Shown here: positions 23,612 to 32,108 of the stretch, in pieces
Position numbering within the stretch: the stretch's first letter is position 1
Layout of the letters: every line of letters begins with the position of its first letter
Assembly (NCBI RefSeq): GCF_020567525.1
Contig: NZ_JAJCVI010000002.1
Span: 558,001 to 622,000 of the forward strand
Direction of reading: 5' to 3'
Length of the DNA: 64,000 bases
Source of the DNA: Halorubellus salinus
GTDB lineage: Archaea > Halobacteriota > Halobacteria > Halobacteriales > Natrialbaceae
The notes under the pieces: model-generated
What the model was told of the DNA's origin: nothing
The model's database searches: none
Seen by the model: the letters and a program-made list of their open reading frames with translations, nothing else
Position numbers and translations under genes: made by a program

Positions 23612-24853
23612 TCAGTAGTGGTACGCCGTGTAGCCGGCGCTCGGAACGGGCGTCCCGGAGTCCTCGTTCTCGAGTTTCTCGATCGCTTCCTCGAAGTCCG
23701 CCGTCCGGACCTCGGTGCGTTCGTCCCGGATCGCGAACATCCCGGCTTCCGTGGTCATGCTCTCGATCTCCGCGCCCGAGTACCCCTCGGTCTCCGCGGC
23801 GAGCGCCTCGAAGTCCACGTCGTCGGCGACGTTCATGTTCTGCGTGTGGATCTCGAAGATGCGCTTCCGGCCTTCGGCGTCCGGCTCCGGCACCTCGATG
23901 AGGCGGTCGAACCGCCCCGGGCGAAGGATGGCGCGGTCGAGCATGTCGAAGCGGTTCGTCGCCGCGATGATGCGGACGTTCCCGCGCGCCTCGAACCCGT
24001 CCATCTCGCTCAACAGCTGCATCATCGTCCGCTGGACCTCCGCGTCACCGCTGGTCTTGGACTCCGTGCGCTTCGCGGCGATGGCGTCGATCTCGTCGAT
24101 GAAGATGATGGCGGGTTCGCGCTCCTCGGCGAGCTCGAAGAGGTCGCGGACGAGCCGCGATCCCTCGCCGATGAACTTCCGGACGAGCTCGCTCCCGGCC
24201 ATCTTGATGAACGTCGCGTCCGTCTCGTTCGCAACGGCTTTCGCGAGCATCGTCTTCCCCGTCCCCGGCGGGCCATAGAGGAGGACGCCGCTCGGCGGGT
24301 CGATGCCGACGGTATCGAACTGAGCGGGGTTCACGAGCGGCTCCTCGACGGCCTCCCGGACCTCCCGGATCTGTTCCTCGATGCCGCCGATGTCGTCGTA
24401 GACGACGTCCGGGCTCGCGTCGACCTCCATCGCCTGTGCGCGAGCGTCCGTCTCGCCCGAGAGGATGGTCTGCACGCTGAAGGAGTCGTTGACCGCGACG
24501 CGGTCACCGGCCTGCAGTTCGTCCGCCATCCGCCGCGAGACGTCGGTGAGGACCTCCTGGTTGTTCCCGTGCTGCTTGACGACCGCCTCCTGTTCGTCCT
24601 CCGCGACCTCCTCGACGGTCGCGATGTACAGCGACGACGTCTTCAGCGCCTCGTTCTCGCGTTCGGTGTGGTCGACTTCGTCTTTCAGTTCCTCGCGCCG
24701 CTCGTCGGCGGTCTCGAGTTGACTCGAGAGCTGCTCGTGGACGTCCGTGATCTCCACGAAGTGCTCTCGAAGCGCCTCGAGGCGTTCCTCGTCCGACATG
24801 TCCTGGTCGAGGTCGAGCCTGGGACGGTCGGGCAATGAGGGACTCCGGGACAT
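23612..24853 (-). CDS. pan2: Proteasome-activating nucleotidase (PAN, second-type)
   Basis: 413 residues. An N-terminal coiled coil (about 15-80) and OB region precede a single AAA+ module: Walker A 'GPPGTGKTM', Walker B 'IIFIDEID', sensor 'AATNRFD' and arginine finger region 'RPGRFDR'. PAN forms a hexamer that unfolds proteins into the 20S proteasome. The start matches PAN-B-type proteins ('MSRSPSLPDRP') and lies 29 bases after a TATA box. The C-terminus is 'GYTAYHY', which ends Tyr-His-Tyr, so the penultimate Tyr of the usual HbYX docking motif is replaced by His. Confidence 0.96.
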   Translation of the reverse strand: MSRSPSLPDRPRLDLDQDMSDEERLEALREHFVEITDVHEQLSSQLETADERREELKDEVDHTERENEALKTSSLYIATVEEVAEDEQEAVVKQHGNNQEVLTDVSRRMADELQAGDRVAVNDSFSVQTILSGETDARAQAMEVDASPDVVYDDIGGIEEQIREVREAVEEPLVNPAQFDTVGIDPPSGVLLYGPPGTGKTMLAKAVANETDATFIKMAGSELVRKFIGEGSRLVRDLFELAEEREPAIIFIDEIDAIAAKRTESKTSGDAEVQRTMMQLLSEMDGFEARGNVRIIAATNRFDMLDRAILRPGRFDRLIEVPEPDAEGRKRIFEIHTQNMNVADDVDFEALAAETEGYSGAEIESMTTEAGMFAIRDERTEVRTADFEEAIEKLENEDSGTPVPSAGYTAYHY

Positions 24854-24876
24854 TCGTTGTCGGTCGTATGCGACGG

Positions 24877-24887
24877 TCGTAAAAGGA
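24877..24887 (-). promoter_or_regulatory. TATA box of pan2
   Basis: 'TCCTTTTACG' on the minus strand, centred about 29 bases before the ATG, consistent with leaderless transcription. It is divergent from the promoter of the TrkA-type gene. Confidence 0.55.
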
Positions 24888-25000
24888 CCTTTGGGTTAGC
24901 GCACGCCGGACGACAGCCATCAAGAGACCGCGTCGAATCGCCCGATATCACGGCCTCGGCTCGCAACTCGCGCCGGGTCGTGGGCGGTCGGGGACAGGGC

Positions 25001-25008
25001 TTTTTATC
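25001..25008 (+). promoter_or_regulatory. TATA box of the TrkA-type gene
   Basis: 'TTTTTATC' is centred about 27 bases before the ATG at 25031, giving a leaderless mRNA and deciding that start against longer in-frame options. Confidence 0.6.
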
Positions 25009-25030
25009 CGATGGCCGCGTATCCGAGCCC

Positions 25031-25690
25031 ATGAAGTTCGTTATCGTGGGGTACGGTCGCGTCGGCAAGCGAACGTCCCGCATCCTCAGCGAGGAAGACC
25101 ACGACGTCGTCGTCGTCGACAACGACCACGAGCGCGCCGAGCGCGCCCGCGACGCGGGGTACACGGTGGTCGAGGGCGACGGCCAGGAGGAGGCCATCCT
25201 CGAGGAGGCTGGTATCGCGAGCGCGGACGCAATCGGCGCACTCACGCCGGACCTGAACGTGAACTTCGCCGCGTGCATGGTCGGGAAACACCACGGTGCA
25301 CGCACCGTCCTCCGCATCGACGAGGACTACCGCGAGGACATCTACGAGAAGTACGCCAAGGACGTCGACGAGATAATCTACCCCGAACGCCTGGGCGCGG
25401 CGGGCGCGAAGACCGCGATGCTCGGCGGTGACTTCAACGTCCTCGCGGACATCACCGAGCAACTCCGGTTCTCGGTGTTCACGGTCGACGCGGACTCGCC
25501 GCTCGTCGGTGAACGCCTCGTGAACGTCGACCTCCCCGAGGAAGCGCGCGTGTACGCGCACGGCGGCGCGGACGAACCACTTACCATTCCACTTCCGACG
25601 GTCGAACTCGAAGCCGGCGACCGCGTCGCGGTCGTCGTCGACCAGGACGGCGTCGACGCCGTCCGCGAGAGCTTCCACGCAGCAGCCTGA
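25031..25690 (+). CDS. TrkA-type potassium-uptake regulatory protein (RCK N and C domains)
   Basis: 219 residues. The N-terminal RCK Rossmann domain has 'VIVGYGRVGKR' and the acidic residue ending beta-2 ('VVVVDNDHERAE'), indicating NAD(H) binding. The C-terminal TrkA-C domain starts near residue 140 ('FSVFTVDADSPLVGERL'). Such proteins gate K+ transporters (TrkH/KtrB type) in response to nucleotides. No transporter gene is adjacent, so it acts in trans. Salt-in haloarchaea keep very high internal K+, which fits. Confidence 0.92.
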   Translation: MKFVIVGYGRVGKRTSRILSEEDHDVVVVDNDHERAERARDAGYTVVEGDGQEEAILEEAGIASADAIGALTPDLNVNFAACMVGKHHGARTVLRIDEDYREDIYEKYAKDVDEIIYPERLGAAGAKTAMLGGDFNVLADITEQLRFSVFTVDADSPLVGERLVNVDLPEEARVYAHGGADEPLTIPLPTVELEAGDRVAVVVDQDGVDAVRESFHAAA

Positions 25691-25967
25691 CTCCCCCGTC
25701 GTCGCACTCTCGGTCGTCGTCACGCTCTCTCTTCGTCACCCTCGGTCGTCGTCACTCTCGACCTCCGTTTGCGAGTCGTCGACCGAAAGGAACCGCAGGG
25801 GTTCCGTCGTCGTGCGACCCCACGTCGGTACCCAAAGGGAGAGAGACAGCGACGGGCGCGCGATGGATTCGGATGGGAACTGAGGCCGGATGCGCGCCCA
25901 TCACTCTCATGCGACCGGGATTCAATAAATGCCCGTCAGACGGCCGGCCGACGGAGGTGTGACGGGA
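25691..25967. other. Non-coding stretch with imperfect direct repeats
   Basis: No gene is seen. Near its start, 'CTCGGTCGTCGTCAC' occurs twice (about 25708 and 25740) in a run of similar C/T/G-rich sequence. It could be the 3' end of the TrkA-type transcript; the rest shows nothing distinctive. Confidence 0.4.
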
Positions 25968-26000
25968 GCGTTTTTCCCGATGGCCCCCACAGTCGAGCGT

Positions 26001-26888
26001 ATGTACGTCTCAGGGACTGGATTGCCGCTCGTGACACCGTTCGACGAGTCGGGGGACGTGGACGAAGCGGCGTTGCGGTCGCTCGTCGAGACCGTCGAGG
26101 CCGCAGGCGTCGACTTCGTGGTTCCGTGCGGGTCGAACGGCGAAGCCGTCCACCTCGACGTCGCCGAGCGAACGCGCGTGACCGAGGTCGTCGCAGACGC
26201 CGCGACCGTGCCCGTCGTCGCCGGGACCGGGCATCCGAGCGAGCGCATGACCGTCGAGCAGACGCAGACGGCCGCGGACGTCGGCGCGGACGCGGCACTC
26301 GTCGTCTCCCCGTTCTACCATCAGCACGACGCGAGCGCGATCGCGACGCACTACGAGCGCATCGCGGACGCGAGCCCGATACCGGTCTACCTCTACAGCG
26401 TCCCGAAGTACACGGGGACGACGCTACCGCCACGGACGGTGCAGTCGCTCGCGACGCACGAGAACGTCCACGGCATCAAGGACTCCAGTGGTGACCTGGA
26501 GACCCTCCAGCGGTACGTCTCGCTCACCGCGAACGCGGACTTCGACGTCCTCGTCGGGTCCGGGAGCGTGTACGCCGCCGGCCTGGACGCCGGCGCGACC
26601 GGTGGCGTGCTCGCGCTCGCGAACGTCGCCCCCGACCTCGCCTCGGAGGTCTACGACCGGCACGCGAACGGAGACGACGCCGCCGCACGCTCGCTCAACC
26701 GGGACCTCGTGGAGTTGAACCGCGCGGTGACCGCCGAGTACGGCGTCCCGGGACTGAAGGCGGCGATGCGTTCGCGCGACTACGCCGCCGGCTACCCGCG
26801 CCGGCCGTTCGAACCCGTCGCCGACGACGTTCGCGCGGAACTGGACGCGCTCGTCGACGACGCACTCGCCGACGCGGCCGCAGAGTGA
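26001..26888 (+). CDS. DapA/NAL-family class I aldolase or lyase
   Basis: 295 residues, a TIM barrel of the dihydrodipicolinate synthase / N-acetylneuraminate lyase family: N-terminal 'GTGLPLVTPFDESGDVD', the Tyr in 'YLYSVPKYTG' and the Schiff-base Lys in 'GIKDSSGDL' (near residue 158). The usual GTTGE-type loop is 'CGSNGEAV'. The substrate cannot be fixed: DHDPS activity in lysine synthesis or a 2-keto-3-deoxy-sugar-acid aldolase are both possible. The start at 26001 is supported by a TATA-like 'GTTTTTCCC' 28 bases upstream; an ATG at 25980 is the alternative. Confidence 0.88.
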   Translation: MYVSGTGLPLVTPFDESGDVDEAALRSLVETVEAAGVDFVVPCGSNGEAVHLDVAERTRVTEVVADAATVPVVAGTGHPSERMTVEQTQTAADVGADAALVVSPFYHQHDASAIATHYERIADASPIPVYLYSVPKYTGTTLPPRTVQSLATHENVHGIKDSSGDLETLQRYVSLTANADFDVLVGSGSVYAAGLDAGATGGVLALANVAPDLASEVYDRHANGDDAAARSLNRDLVELNRAVTAEYGVPGLKAAMRSRDYAAGYPRRPFEPVADDVRAELDALVDDALADAAAE

Positions 26889-26940
26889 GGCGGAGCCGCG
26901 ACCGGCGCGTTCTTTGACCGGGACCGTGAACGTCGACGCA

Positions 26941-27042
26941 TGACCTGGGGCGAACTGTTCGACGCAACGGCCGACATGGACGTGACCGACGCGGACGTCC
27001 GCGAGGCGCTCCGCGAGCACCGAGAGGGCGACGATGCCTGAC
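26941..27042 (+). CDS. 33-residue protein coupled to a PIN-like gene
   Basis: The ATG at 26941 opens 33 codons (MTWGELFDATADMDVT, then DADVREALREHREGDDA). The stop overlaps the next start by nine bases. The sequence is a compact acidic two-helix pattern, and I recall similar 'MTW-ELF...' micro-proteins beside this type of gene in haloarchaea. It could be an antitoxin-like or regulatory partner of the PIN-like protein. Confidence 0.7.
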
Positions 27043-27504
27043 GCGTCACCGACCCGGATCGTCGCGGACGCGGACGTCCTCGCCGCGGACGTCCTCGTCG
27101 GTGGCGCGAGCCGGGACGCGCTCGACCACGTTCGCTCGCACTCGTGGCTGACGCTCGTCGCGAGCGACCAGCTCCTGGACGACGCCGAGGCGGTCGTCGC
27201 GGCACTCGCCGACGACGCGCTCGCGGCCGCGTGGCGCGAACGCGCCGCCGCCGCGACCGAGCGCGTCGAGCACGACCCCGGCGACCATCCGGGGCTCGCG
27301 TCCGCGGTGCACGGCGAGGCCGCGCACCTCCTGTCGTTCGACGACGCGCTCGGGAGCGTCCACGTGGGGATGAGCGTGCAACCGCACGCGAAGCTCTCGG
27401 TCAGGCCACCGGACGCGTTCGCGCGACTGTTCGACGCCGCGAGCCTCTACGCGGTCGAGTTCGACGACGACTACCCGGGGCCGGACCGGGACCCGCGCGC
27501 CTAG
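27034..27504 (+). CDS. PIN-like domain protein (DUF7384-type)
   Basis: 156 residues. The N-terminus 'RIVADADVLAADVLVGG' resembles the first strand and catalytic Asp of PIN nucleases. 'LVASDQLLDDAEAVV' and 'LLSFDDAL' supply further acidic positions expected of the fold. PIN proteins are usually RNases, often toxins. The short partner upstream and the nine-base overlap resemble a toxin-antitoxin layout, but the family assignment is from memory of haloarchaeal proteins and activity is unknown. Confidence 0.75.
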   Translation: MPDASPTRIVADADVLAADVLVGGASRDALDHVRSHSWLTLVASDQLLDDAEAVVAALADDALAAAWRERAAAATERVEHDPGDHPGLASAVHGEAAHLLSFDDALGSVHVGMSVQPHAKLSVRPPDAFARLFDAASLYAVEFDDDYPGPDRDPRA

Positions 27505-27704
27505 ACGCTCTCGCGGAACGCCTTCGCGAGCGCGACGTACAGCAGCGGTGCGGACACGAGCACCCACAGCGCGCCCGCGCCGAGCATGACGACGTCGTCC
27601 GCGAACACCCAGAGGACGACGGCGGCGACGACGAGTTCCGAGAGCACGGTGATCGTTCCTGCCACTCGCTCGACGCCGACGGCTTCGAGTTGCGACTCCG
27701 ACAT
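27501..27704 (-). CDS. Two-helix membrane protein, 67 residues
   Basis: From the ATG at 27704, with N-terminal 'MSESQLEAVGVERVAG' and two hydrophobic segments ('VLSELVVAAVVLWVFADDVV' and 'MLGAGALWVLVSAPLLYVAL'). It is convergent with the PIN-like gene; the two stops overlap by four bases. No family was recognised. A TATA-like 'GTTTTGACG' lies about 27 bases upstream. Confidence 0.75.
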   Translation of the reverse strand: MSESQLEAVGVERVAGTITVLSELVVAAVVLWVFADDVVMLGAGALWVLVSAPLLYVALAKAFRESV

Positions 27705-27775
27705 ACGCTGTTTGGCAGTCGGACGCGTCAAAACGATACCGCCCGAGGTGGCGAGGGTCGGGTTCCGCTGGTTCG

Positions 27776-28552
27776 CTACCGGTCGCCGTTGATGCGTTCG
27801 ACGACGCGTCGGAGGATGGGACGGGGCGTGATGCGTTCGCCGTAGTACGTCGCCTTGCTCATGAACCCCGGGAGGATGATGGTGTCGCCGGCGAGGAGGC
27901 CGCGGTAGCCGGCGGCGGCGACGGATTCGGGGTCGTTCATGAACATCGACCCGATGACGGAGTCGGTCATGTCCGCGCGCTCCTGGAACTCGGTGTCCAC
28001 GGGGCCGGGACACAGGACGCTGACGTCCACGCCGGTGTCGCGGTTCTCGACGGCGAGCGCTTCGCTGAACGAGTTCACGTACGCCTTCGACGCGTAGTAG
28101 CCGGCCATCTTCGGGCCGGGGACGAACCCGGCGGTGCTCCCGACGTTCAGGACCTTCCCGCGGTCGCGCTCGCGGAAGTCCGCGAGGAACAGGCGGGTGA
28201 GGACGACGAGCGTCTCGACGTTCAGTCGCAGCTGGGTGCGTTCGGCGCCGATATTGGCGTCGTGGAACTCGCCGTACGTCCCGATGCCGACGTTGTTCAC
28301 GAGGATGCCGACGTCGAGGTCGCGGTCTTCGACGTCGTCGTAGAGTGCGTCGGCGGCGTGCGGTTGGTCGAGGTCGTGGACGATGGTGGTGGCGGTGACG
28401 CCGTACCGGTCCTCGAACTCGGTGGCGGCGTCGGCGAGCGCGTCCTCGCTGCGGGCGACGAGGACGACGTCGTGACCGTGGCGAGCGAACTGGCGGGCGA
28501 GCGCGCGACCGATGCCGCCGGAGGCACCGGTGACGAGGGCTGTGTCCTTCAC
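27776..28552 (-). CDS. Short-chain dehydrogenase/reductase (classical SDR)
   Basis: 258 residues. The cofactor motif is 'TGASGGIGR', followed by 'NNVGIGTYG', the catalytic Ser in 'NVGSTAGFV', and Tyr/Lys in 'YYASKAYV'. The substrate is unknown; the subgroup resembles acyl/ketoacyl or 3-oxoacyl-type dehydrogenases. The GTG at 28552 is chosen because a TATA-like 'GGTTAACG' lies 27 bases upstream; an ATG at 28633 would add a low-complexity N-terminus. Confidence 0.9.
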   Translation of the reverse strand: MKDTALVTGASGGIGRALARQFARHGHDVVLVARSEDALADAATEFEDRYGVTATTIVHDLDQPHAADALYDDVEDRDLDVGILVNNVGIGTYGEFHDANIGAERTQLRLNVETLVVLTRLFLADFRERDRGKVLNVGSTAGFVPGPKMAGYYASKAYVNSFSEALAVENRDTGVDVSVLCPGPVDTEFQERADMTDSVIGSMFMNDPESVAAAGYRGLLAGDTIILPGFMSKATYYGERITPRPILRRVVERINGDR

Positions 28553-28579
28553 GTCCGGAGTCGAGGGCGCCGGGACGTT

Positions 28580-28802
28580 AACCGCTCCGCTCTCTGCCCG
28601 GGAGCGGTCTGGTGTGGCGAGAGGGGCGTGCAACGACGGCCGTCGCGAGCGCGCCGGTCGCCACGCGGTGCGCTCGCGGGTCGAGCTGTGGTGGTCGCGC
28701 GAGACGGACGTCGATTACGGCGCGGGCTCGCGGACCGCGAACGGTCAGGGCACGCTGGTCGTCGCCGCGGCTTCAGTGAAAAGTGTGGGTGTGGGGGTGG
28801 CG
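28580..28802. other. Non-coding spacer between SDR and repeat array
   Basis: No gene is convincing here. The last 20 bases are G/T-rich and look like a degenerate piece of the repeat unit that follows. Confidence 0.45.
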
Positions 28803-28947
28803 GTTACTGGACGCTAACGTGAGTGTGGGCGTTGCCGTTACTGGACGCTAACGTGAGTGTGGGCGTTGCCGTTACTGGACGCTAACGTGAGTGTGGGCGT
28901 TGCCGTTACTGGACGCTAACGTGAGTGTGGGCGTTGCCGTTACTGGG
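28803..28947. repeat. 34-base tandem repeat, four perfect copies plus a part
   Basis: Units at 28803-28836, 28837-28870, 28871-28904 and 28905-28938 are identical (start GTTACTGGACGCTAACGTGA, end GGGCGTTGCC). A fifth copy begins at 28939 and diverges after eight bases. Its TTA is the stop codon of rdgB on the minus strand. Each junction forms a small inverted repeat CGTTA...TAACG. There are no spacers, so this is not CRISPR. Perfect identity points to recent expansion. Confidence 0.95.
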
Positions 28948-29515
28948 CGCCTTTCCGTTGGGCGGGTTCGCCGGCGAGCCAGTCGGCGAACGTCGCGAGT
29001 GCGCGACCGCGGTGGCTGACGGCGTTCTTCTCGGCGGTACTCATCTCCGCCATCGTCGTCCCGTCGTGCTCGAAGATGGGGTCGTACCCGAACCCGCCGT
29101 CGCCGCGCGGGGCGACGATGGTCCCGGGGACGCTCCCTTCGAACGTCTCCACCTGGACGTCGCCGTCTTCCTCGGGGCGGTGCGCGTACGCGAGGACGGT
29201 CCGGAAGTGCGCGCGCCGGTCGTCCTCGGCCTCGCAGAGCCGCCAGACGCGGTCGACGCCGAGGGTGTCCTCGACGTACGACGAGTACGGGCCCGGGAAC
29301 CCGTCGAGTGCGCGTACGAACAGGCCGGCGTCGTCGACGAGCACGGGGTCGACGCCGCCGAGTGCCTCGAACGCGTCGCGGGCCCCCGCCGCGGCGACCG
29401 TCTCGAGGTCGCCCTGGATCTCGGTGTAGTCGTAGTCGACGCGTTCGACGTCGTCGAGGTATTCGCGGGCCTCGTCGGCCTTCCCCTCGTTGCTCGTGAC
29501 GAATCGGATGGGCAT
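28940..29515 (-). CDS. rdgB: Non-canonical purine NTP pyrophosphatase (RdgB/HAM1)
   Basis: 191 residues, full length. Family motifs are the N-terminal 'FVTSNEGKADEAREYL', 'VLVDDAGLFVRALDGFPGPY' and 'GGFGYDPIFEHDG', with 'MSTAEKNAVSHRGRAL' near the end. It hydrolyses ITP, dITP and XTP to keep deaminated purines out of nucleic acid. A TATA-like 'CCTTACCG' 26 bases upstream suggests a leaderless mRNA. The stop codon lies at the edge of the tandem repeat, which may have altered the last residues ('AQRKGAQ'). Confidence 0.96.
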   Translation of the reverse strand: MPIRFVTSNEGKADEAREYLDDVERVDYDYTEIQGDLETVAAAGARDAFEALGGVDPVLVDDAGLFVRALDGFPGPYSSYVEDTLGVDRVWRLCEAEDDRRAHFRTVLAYAHRPEEDGDVQVETFEGSVPGTIVAPRGDGGFGYDPIFEHDGTTMAEMSTAEKNAVSHRGRALATFADWLAGEPAQRKGAQ

Positions 29516-29619
29516 ACGCGAGTGAGCGGCCCCGGTCGGTAAGGAGGCGTCGGTCCGCGGTCGTTGCGGTGATGGGCTGTTCGTCGTCCGGCGGCTCGTC
29601 GCTCGCGGCGGTCGGGACG

Positions 29620-30273
29620 TCAGACGTCGAGGTTCCCGAGGATACGGCTCTCGGCGCGTCGGAGATGTTCGGCGGCGGTCCCGGGCGCACAGTCGATGGC
29701 GTCGGCGACGTCGTCGACGCCGGCGTCGCGCGGCACCTCGTAGTAGCCCATGCGCTGTGCGGCGCGGACGGCGTCGCGCTGGCGGGTGGTGAGGTCGACG
29801 CCGACCTCGGGGTCGCCGGGTGGGTCGTCGCCGATCTGGTCGACGGTGACGTCGATGCGGTCCGGGACGCCGTCGAGGACGGCGCGGAGGACGTCGGGGG
29901 CGCCGACGACGCCGAGTGACATCGTGCGGTCGGTGTGGTACGCGACGGGTGGTACGGCGACGACGTCGTTCCCGTCGAGTGCGTCGAGGAGGGACGCGTC
30001 GACGTCGGCGGGCGACTCCTCGACGTAGACGTAGAACGCGTCCTCGGTGATGGGTGCGAGCTCGAACGTCCGAATACGGTCGAGGTCCGCGAGGCGGTCG
30101 GCGTAGGGCTCGCGGTCGCCGCGAACATGGAAGAGGAGCGTGTTCGCGTCCGGACCGTGGTAGTTCCAGTGGATGAGGCGGTAGTCGGCGTAGCCGCCGT
30201 GCTCGCAGACGAACGCGTGCATCGGGTGGATGGCGTCCCCGGGCAGGTCGAGCGTGAGCCGGAGGTACTTCAC
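29620..30273 (-). CDS. HTH_10-family transcription regulator (Bat-like)
   Basis: 217 residues. The C-terminal 60 residues ('LTTRQRDAVRAAQRMGYYEV' and 'GVDDVADAIDCAPGTAAEHL') are the HTH_10 domain of haloarchaeal Bat-type regulators. The N-terminal 150 residues are a sensor region of unknown ligand. The GTG at 30273 is chosen because 'ATTTAAGTC' about 26 bases upstream serves as a TATA box, making the mRNA leaderless. It is divergent from the NuoCD gene, which it may regulate. Confidence 0.92.
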   Translation of the reverse strand: MKYLRLTLDLPGDAIHPMHAFVCEHGGYADYRLIHWNYHGPDANTLLFHVRGDREPYADRLADLDRIRTFELAPITEDAFYVYVEESPADVDASLLDALDGNDVVAVPPVAYHTDRTMSLGVVGAPDVLRAVLDGVPDRIDVTVDQIGDDPPGDPEVGVDLTTRQRDAVRAAQRMGYYEVPRDAGVDDVADAIDCAPGTAAEHLRRAESRILGNLDV

Positions 30274-30392
30274 GTCCAATCGATTCCGGACGCCCGACTT
30301 AAATCCTCTAGTGGCTGAGACGGTGGAATCGTGCGTCGGCCCTGCGTGGGTTCGACCATGCGACACTGTCGATTCGACGGGGGTGCTCGGTC

Positions 30393-32084
30393 GTGAGCGA
30401 GACCGTCCTACGGGAGCGAGCGTCGAGCGGTGACGCGGGGCCGACGGTCGCGGCGATGGAGGCCGCGCTCGGCGAGCTCGCGGTCGGTCGCGACGACCAC
30501 GTGAACGCGCCCGCGGTCGTCGTTCGCCCGGACACGGTCGCCGAGGCGGTCGCGGCGCTACGGGACGACCTGGGGCTCGACCACTGTGCGTGCGTCACCG
30601 CCCAGGAGTACGCGGACCGCTTCGAGACGATCTATCACCTCCGGGACTACGACGACCCGCAGCGCGAGGCGAGCGTGGTCGTGCCGACGACGCGCGAGTC
30701 GCCACGTACCGAGAGCGCCGCGAGCGCGTTCCGCACGTGCGACTGGCACGAACGCGAGGCGTACGACCTCCTCGGTATCGAGTACGACGACCACCCCGAC
30801 CTGCGACGCATCCTCCTCCCGGAGACGTGGCAAGGCCATCCGCTGCGCGAGGACTTCGACCAGGACCGCCCGCAGGTCGTCACGCTCGAAGCGCACGCGA
30901 ACCCGATCGCCGACGACGCGCGCGGCGGCACGGATTCGGGAGGTGGTGAGGTCGGCCGGGAGACGATGTTCCTCAACATCGGCCCGCATCATCCCTCGAC
31001 GCACGGCGTCCTGCACGTCGAGACGGTGCTCGACGGGGAGACGGTCGTCGACGTCGACCCCGACATCGGCTACATCCACCGCTGCGAGGAACAGATGTGC
31101 CAGTCCGGGACGTACCGCCACCAGATCATGCCGTACCCCGACCGGTGGGACTGGGCCTCGGCGGGCCTCCTCAACGAGTGGGCGTACGCGCGAGCCATCG
31201 AGGACCTCGCCGAGATCGACGTCCCGGAGTACGCGCAGGTCATCCGGACGATGGGCGCGGAACTCTGCCGGATCGCCTCGCACATGCTCGCGGTCGCGAC
31301 GTACGCGCTCGACGTCTTCGGCGAGTTCACCGCGGTCTTCCAGTACGGTATCCGCGACCGCGAGAAGGCACTCGGCTTGCTGGAGGAGTTGACGGGTCAG
31401 CGGATGATGTTCAACTACTTCCGCGTCGGCGGCGTCGCGTGGGACCTCCCGCAGCCCCGCGAGGCGTTCTTCGACCAGGTCCGTGACGAACTCGACACGC
31501 TCCCCGCCGCGATGCGCGAGTACTACGACCTCCTGGCGTCCAACGAGATCTTCCAGACGCGCACGATGGGGACCGGCGTGCTCGACGCCGAGACCGCGAA
31601 GACGTACGGCTGCACGGGCCCGGTCGCTCGCGGTTCGGGCGTCGACTACGACCTCCGCAGGGACGACCCGTACGGGTACTACGACGAGCTCGACTGGGAC
31701 GTCGTCACCGAACCCGACGGCGACAACCTGGCGCGCGTGCTCTGTCGGATGCAGGAGGTCGAACAGTCCGCGCGCATCGTCCGCCAGTGCGTCGACGTCC
31801 TCGAGGACTGGCCCGACGACGAGCGCGTCGTCCAGTCGAACGTCCCGCGGACGCTGAAGCCCGAACGCGACCGCGAGGTGTACCGCGCGGTCGAGGGCGC
31901 GAAGGGCGAACTCGGCATCTACCTGCGGAGCGACGGCACGGACAAACCGGCCCGGTTCAAGATACGGAGCCCGTGCTTCTCGAACCTGCAGGCGCTCCCG
32001 GAGATGGCCGAGGGCGAGTACGTCCCGGACCTGGTCGCGACGCTCGGCAGCCTCGACACCATCATGGGCGAAGTCGACCGCTAG
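30393..32084 (+). CDS. nuoCD: Fused NADH-quinone-oxidoreductase-type subunit NuoCD
   Basis: 563 residues from a GTG. Residues about 25-180 are the NuoC (30 kDa) domain ('REAYDLLGIEYDDHPDLRRILLPE', part: YDLLGIEYDDHPDLRR). The rest is NuoD (49 kDa): 'NIGPHHPSTHGVL', 'GYIHRCEEQMCQSGTYRHQ', 'GPVARGSGVDYDLRRDDPYG', and 'KIRSPCFSNLQALPEMAEG' near the end. NuoCD forms part of the hydrophilic arm of complex I near the quinone site. Haloarchaea normally encode it between nuoB and nuoH; here no other nuo gene is adjacent. Confidence 0.94.
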   Translation: MSETVLRERASSGDAGPTVAAMEAALGELAVGRDDHVNAPAVVVRPDTVAEAVAALRDDLGLDHCACVTAQEYADRFETIYHLRDYDDPQREASVVVPTTRESPRTESAASAFRTCDWHEREAYDLLGIEYDDHPDLRRILLPETWQGHPLREDFDQDRPQVVTLEAHANPIADDARGGTDSGGGEVGRETMFLNIGPHHPSTHGVLHVETVLDGETVVDVDPDIGYIHRCEEQMCQSGTYRHQIMPYPDRWDWASAGLLNEWAYARAIEDLAEIDVPEYAQVIRTMGAELCRIASHMLAVATYALDVFGEFTAVFQYGIRDREKALGLLEELTGQRMMFNYFRVGGVAWDLPQPREAFFDQVRDELDTLPAAMREYYDLLASNEIFQTRTMGTGVLDAETAKTYGCTGPVARGSGVDYDLRRDDPYGYYDELDWDVVTEPDGDNLARVLCRMQEVEQSARIVRQCVDVLEDWPDDERVVQSNVPRTLKPERDREVYRAVEGAKGELGIYLRSDGTDKPARFKIRSPCFSNLQALPEMAEGEYVPDLVATLGSLDTIMGEVDR

Positions 32085-32108
32085 AAGGAAAGAACGGCCC
32101 GGGCGCGG

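Noticed and set aside
28803-28947. Repeat array as a CRISPR locus
   Set aside because: Units are directly adjacent and identical with no spacers, and no cas genes are near.
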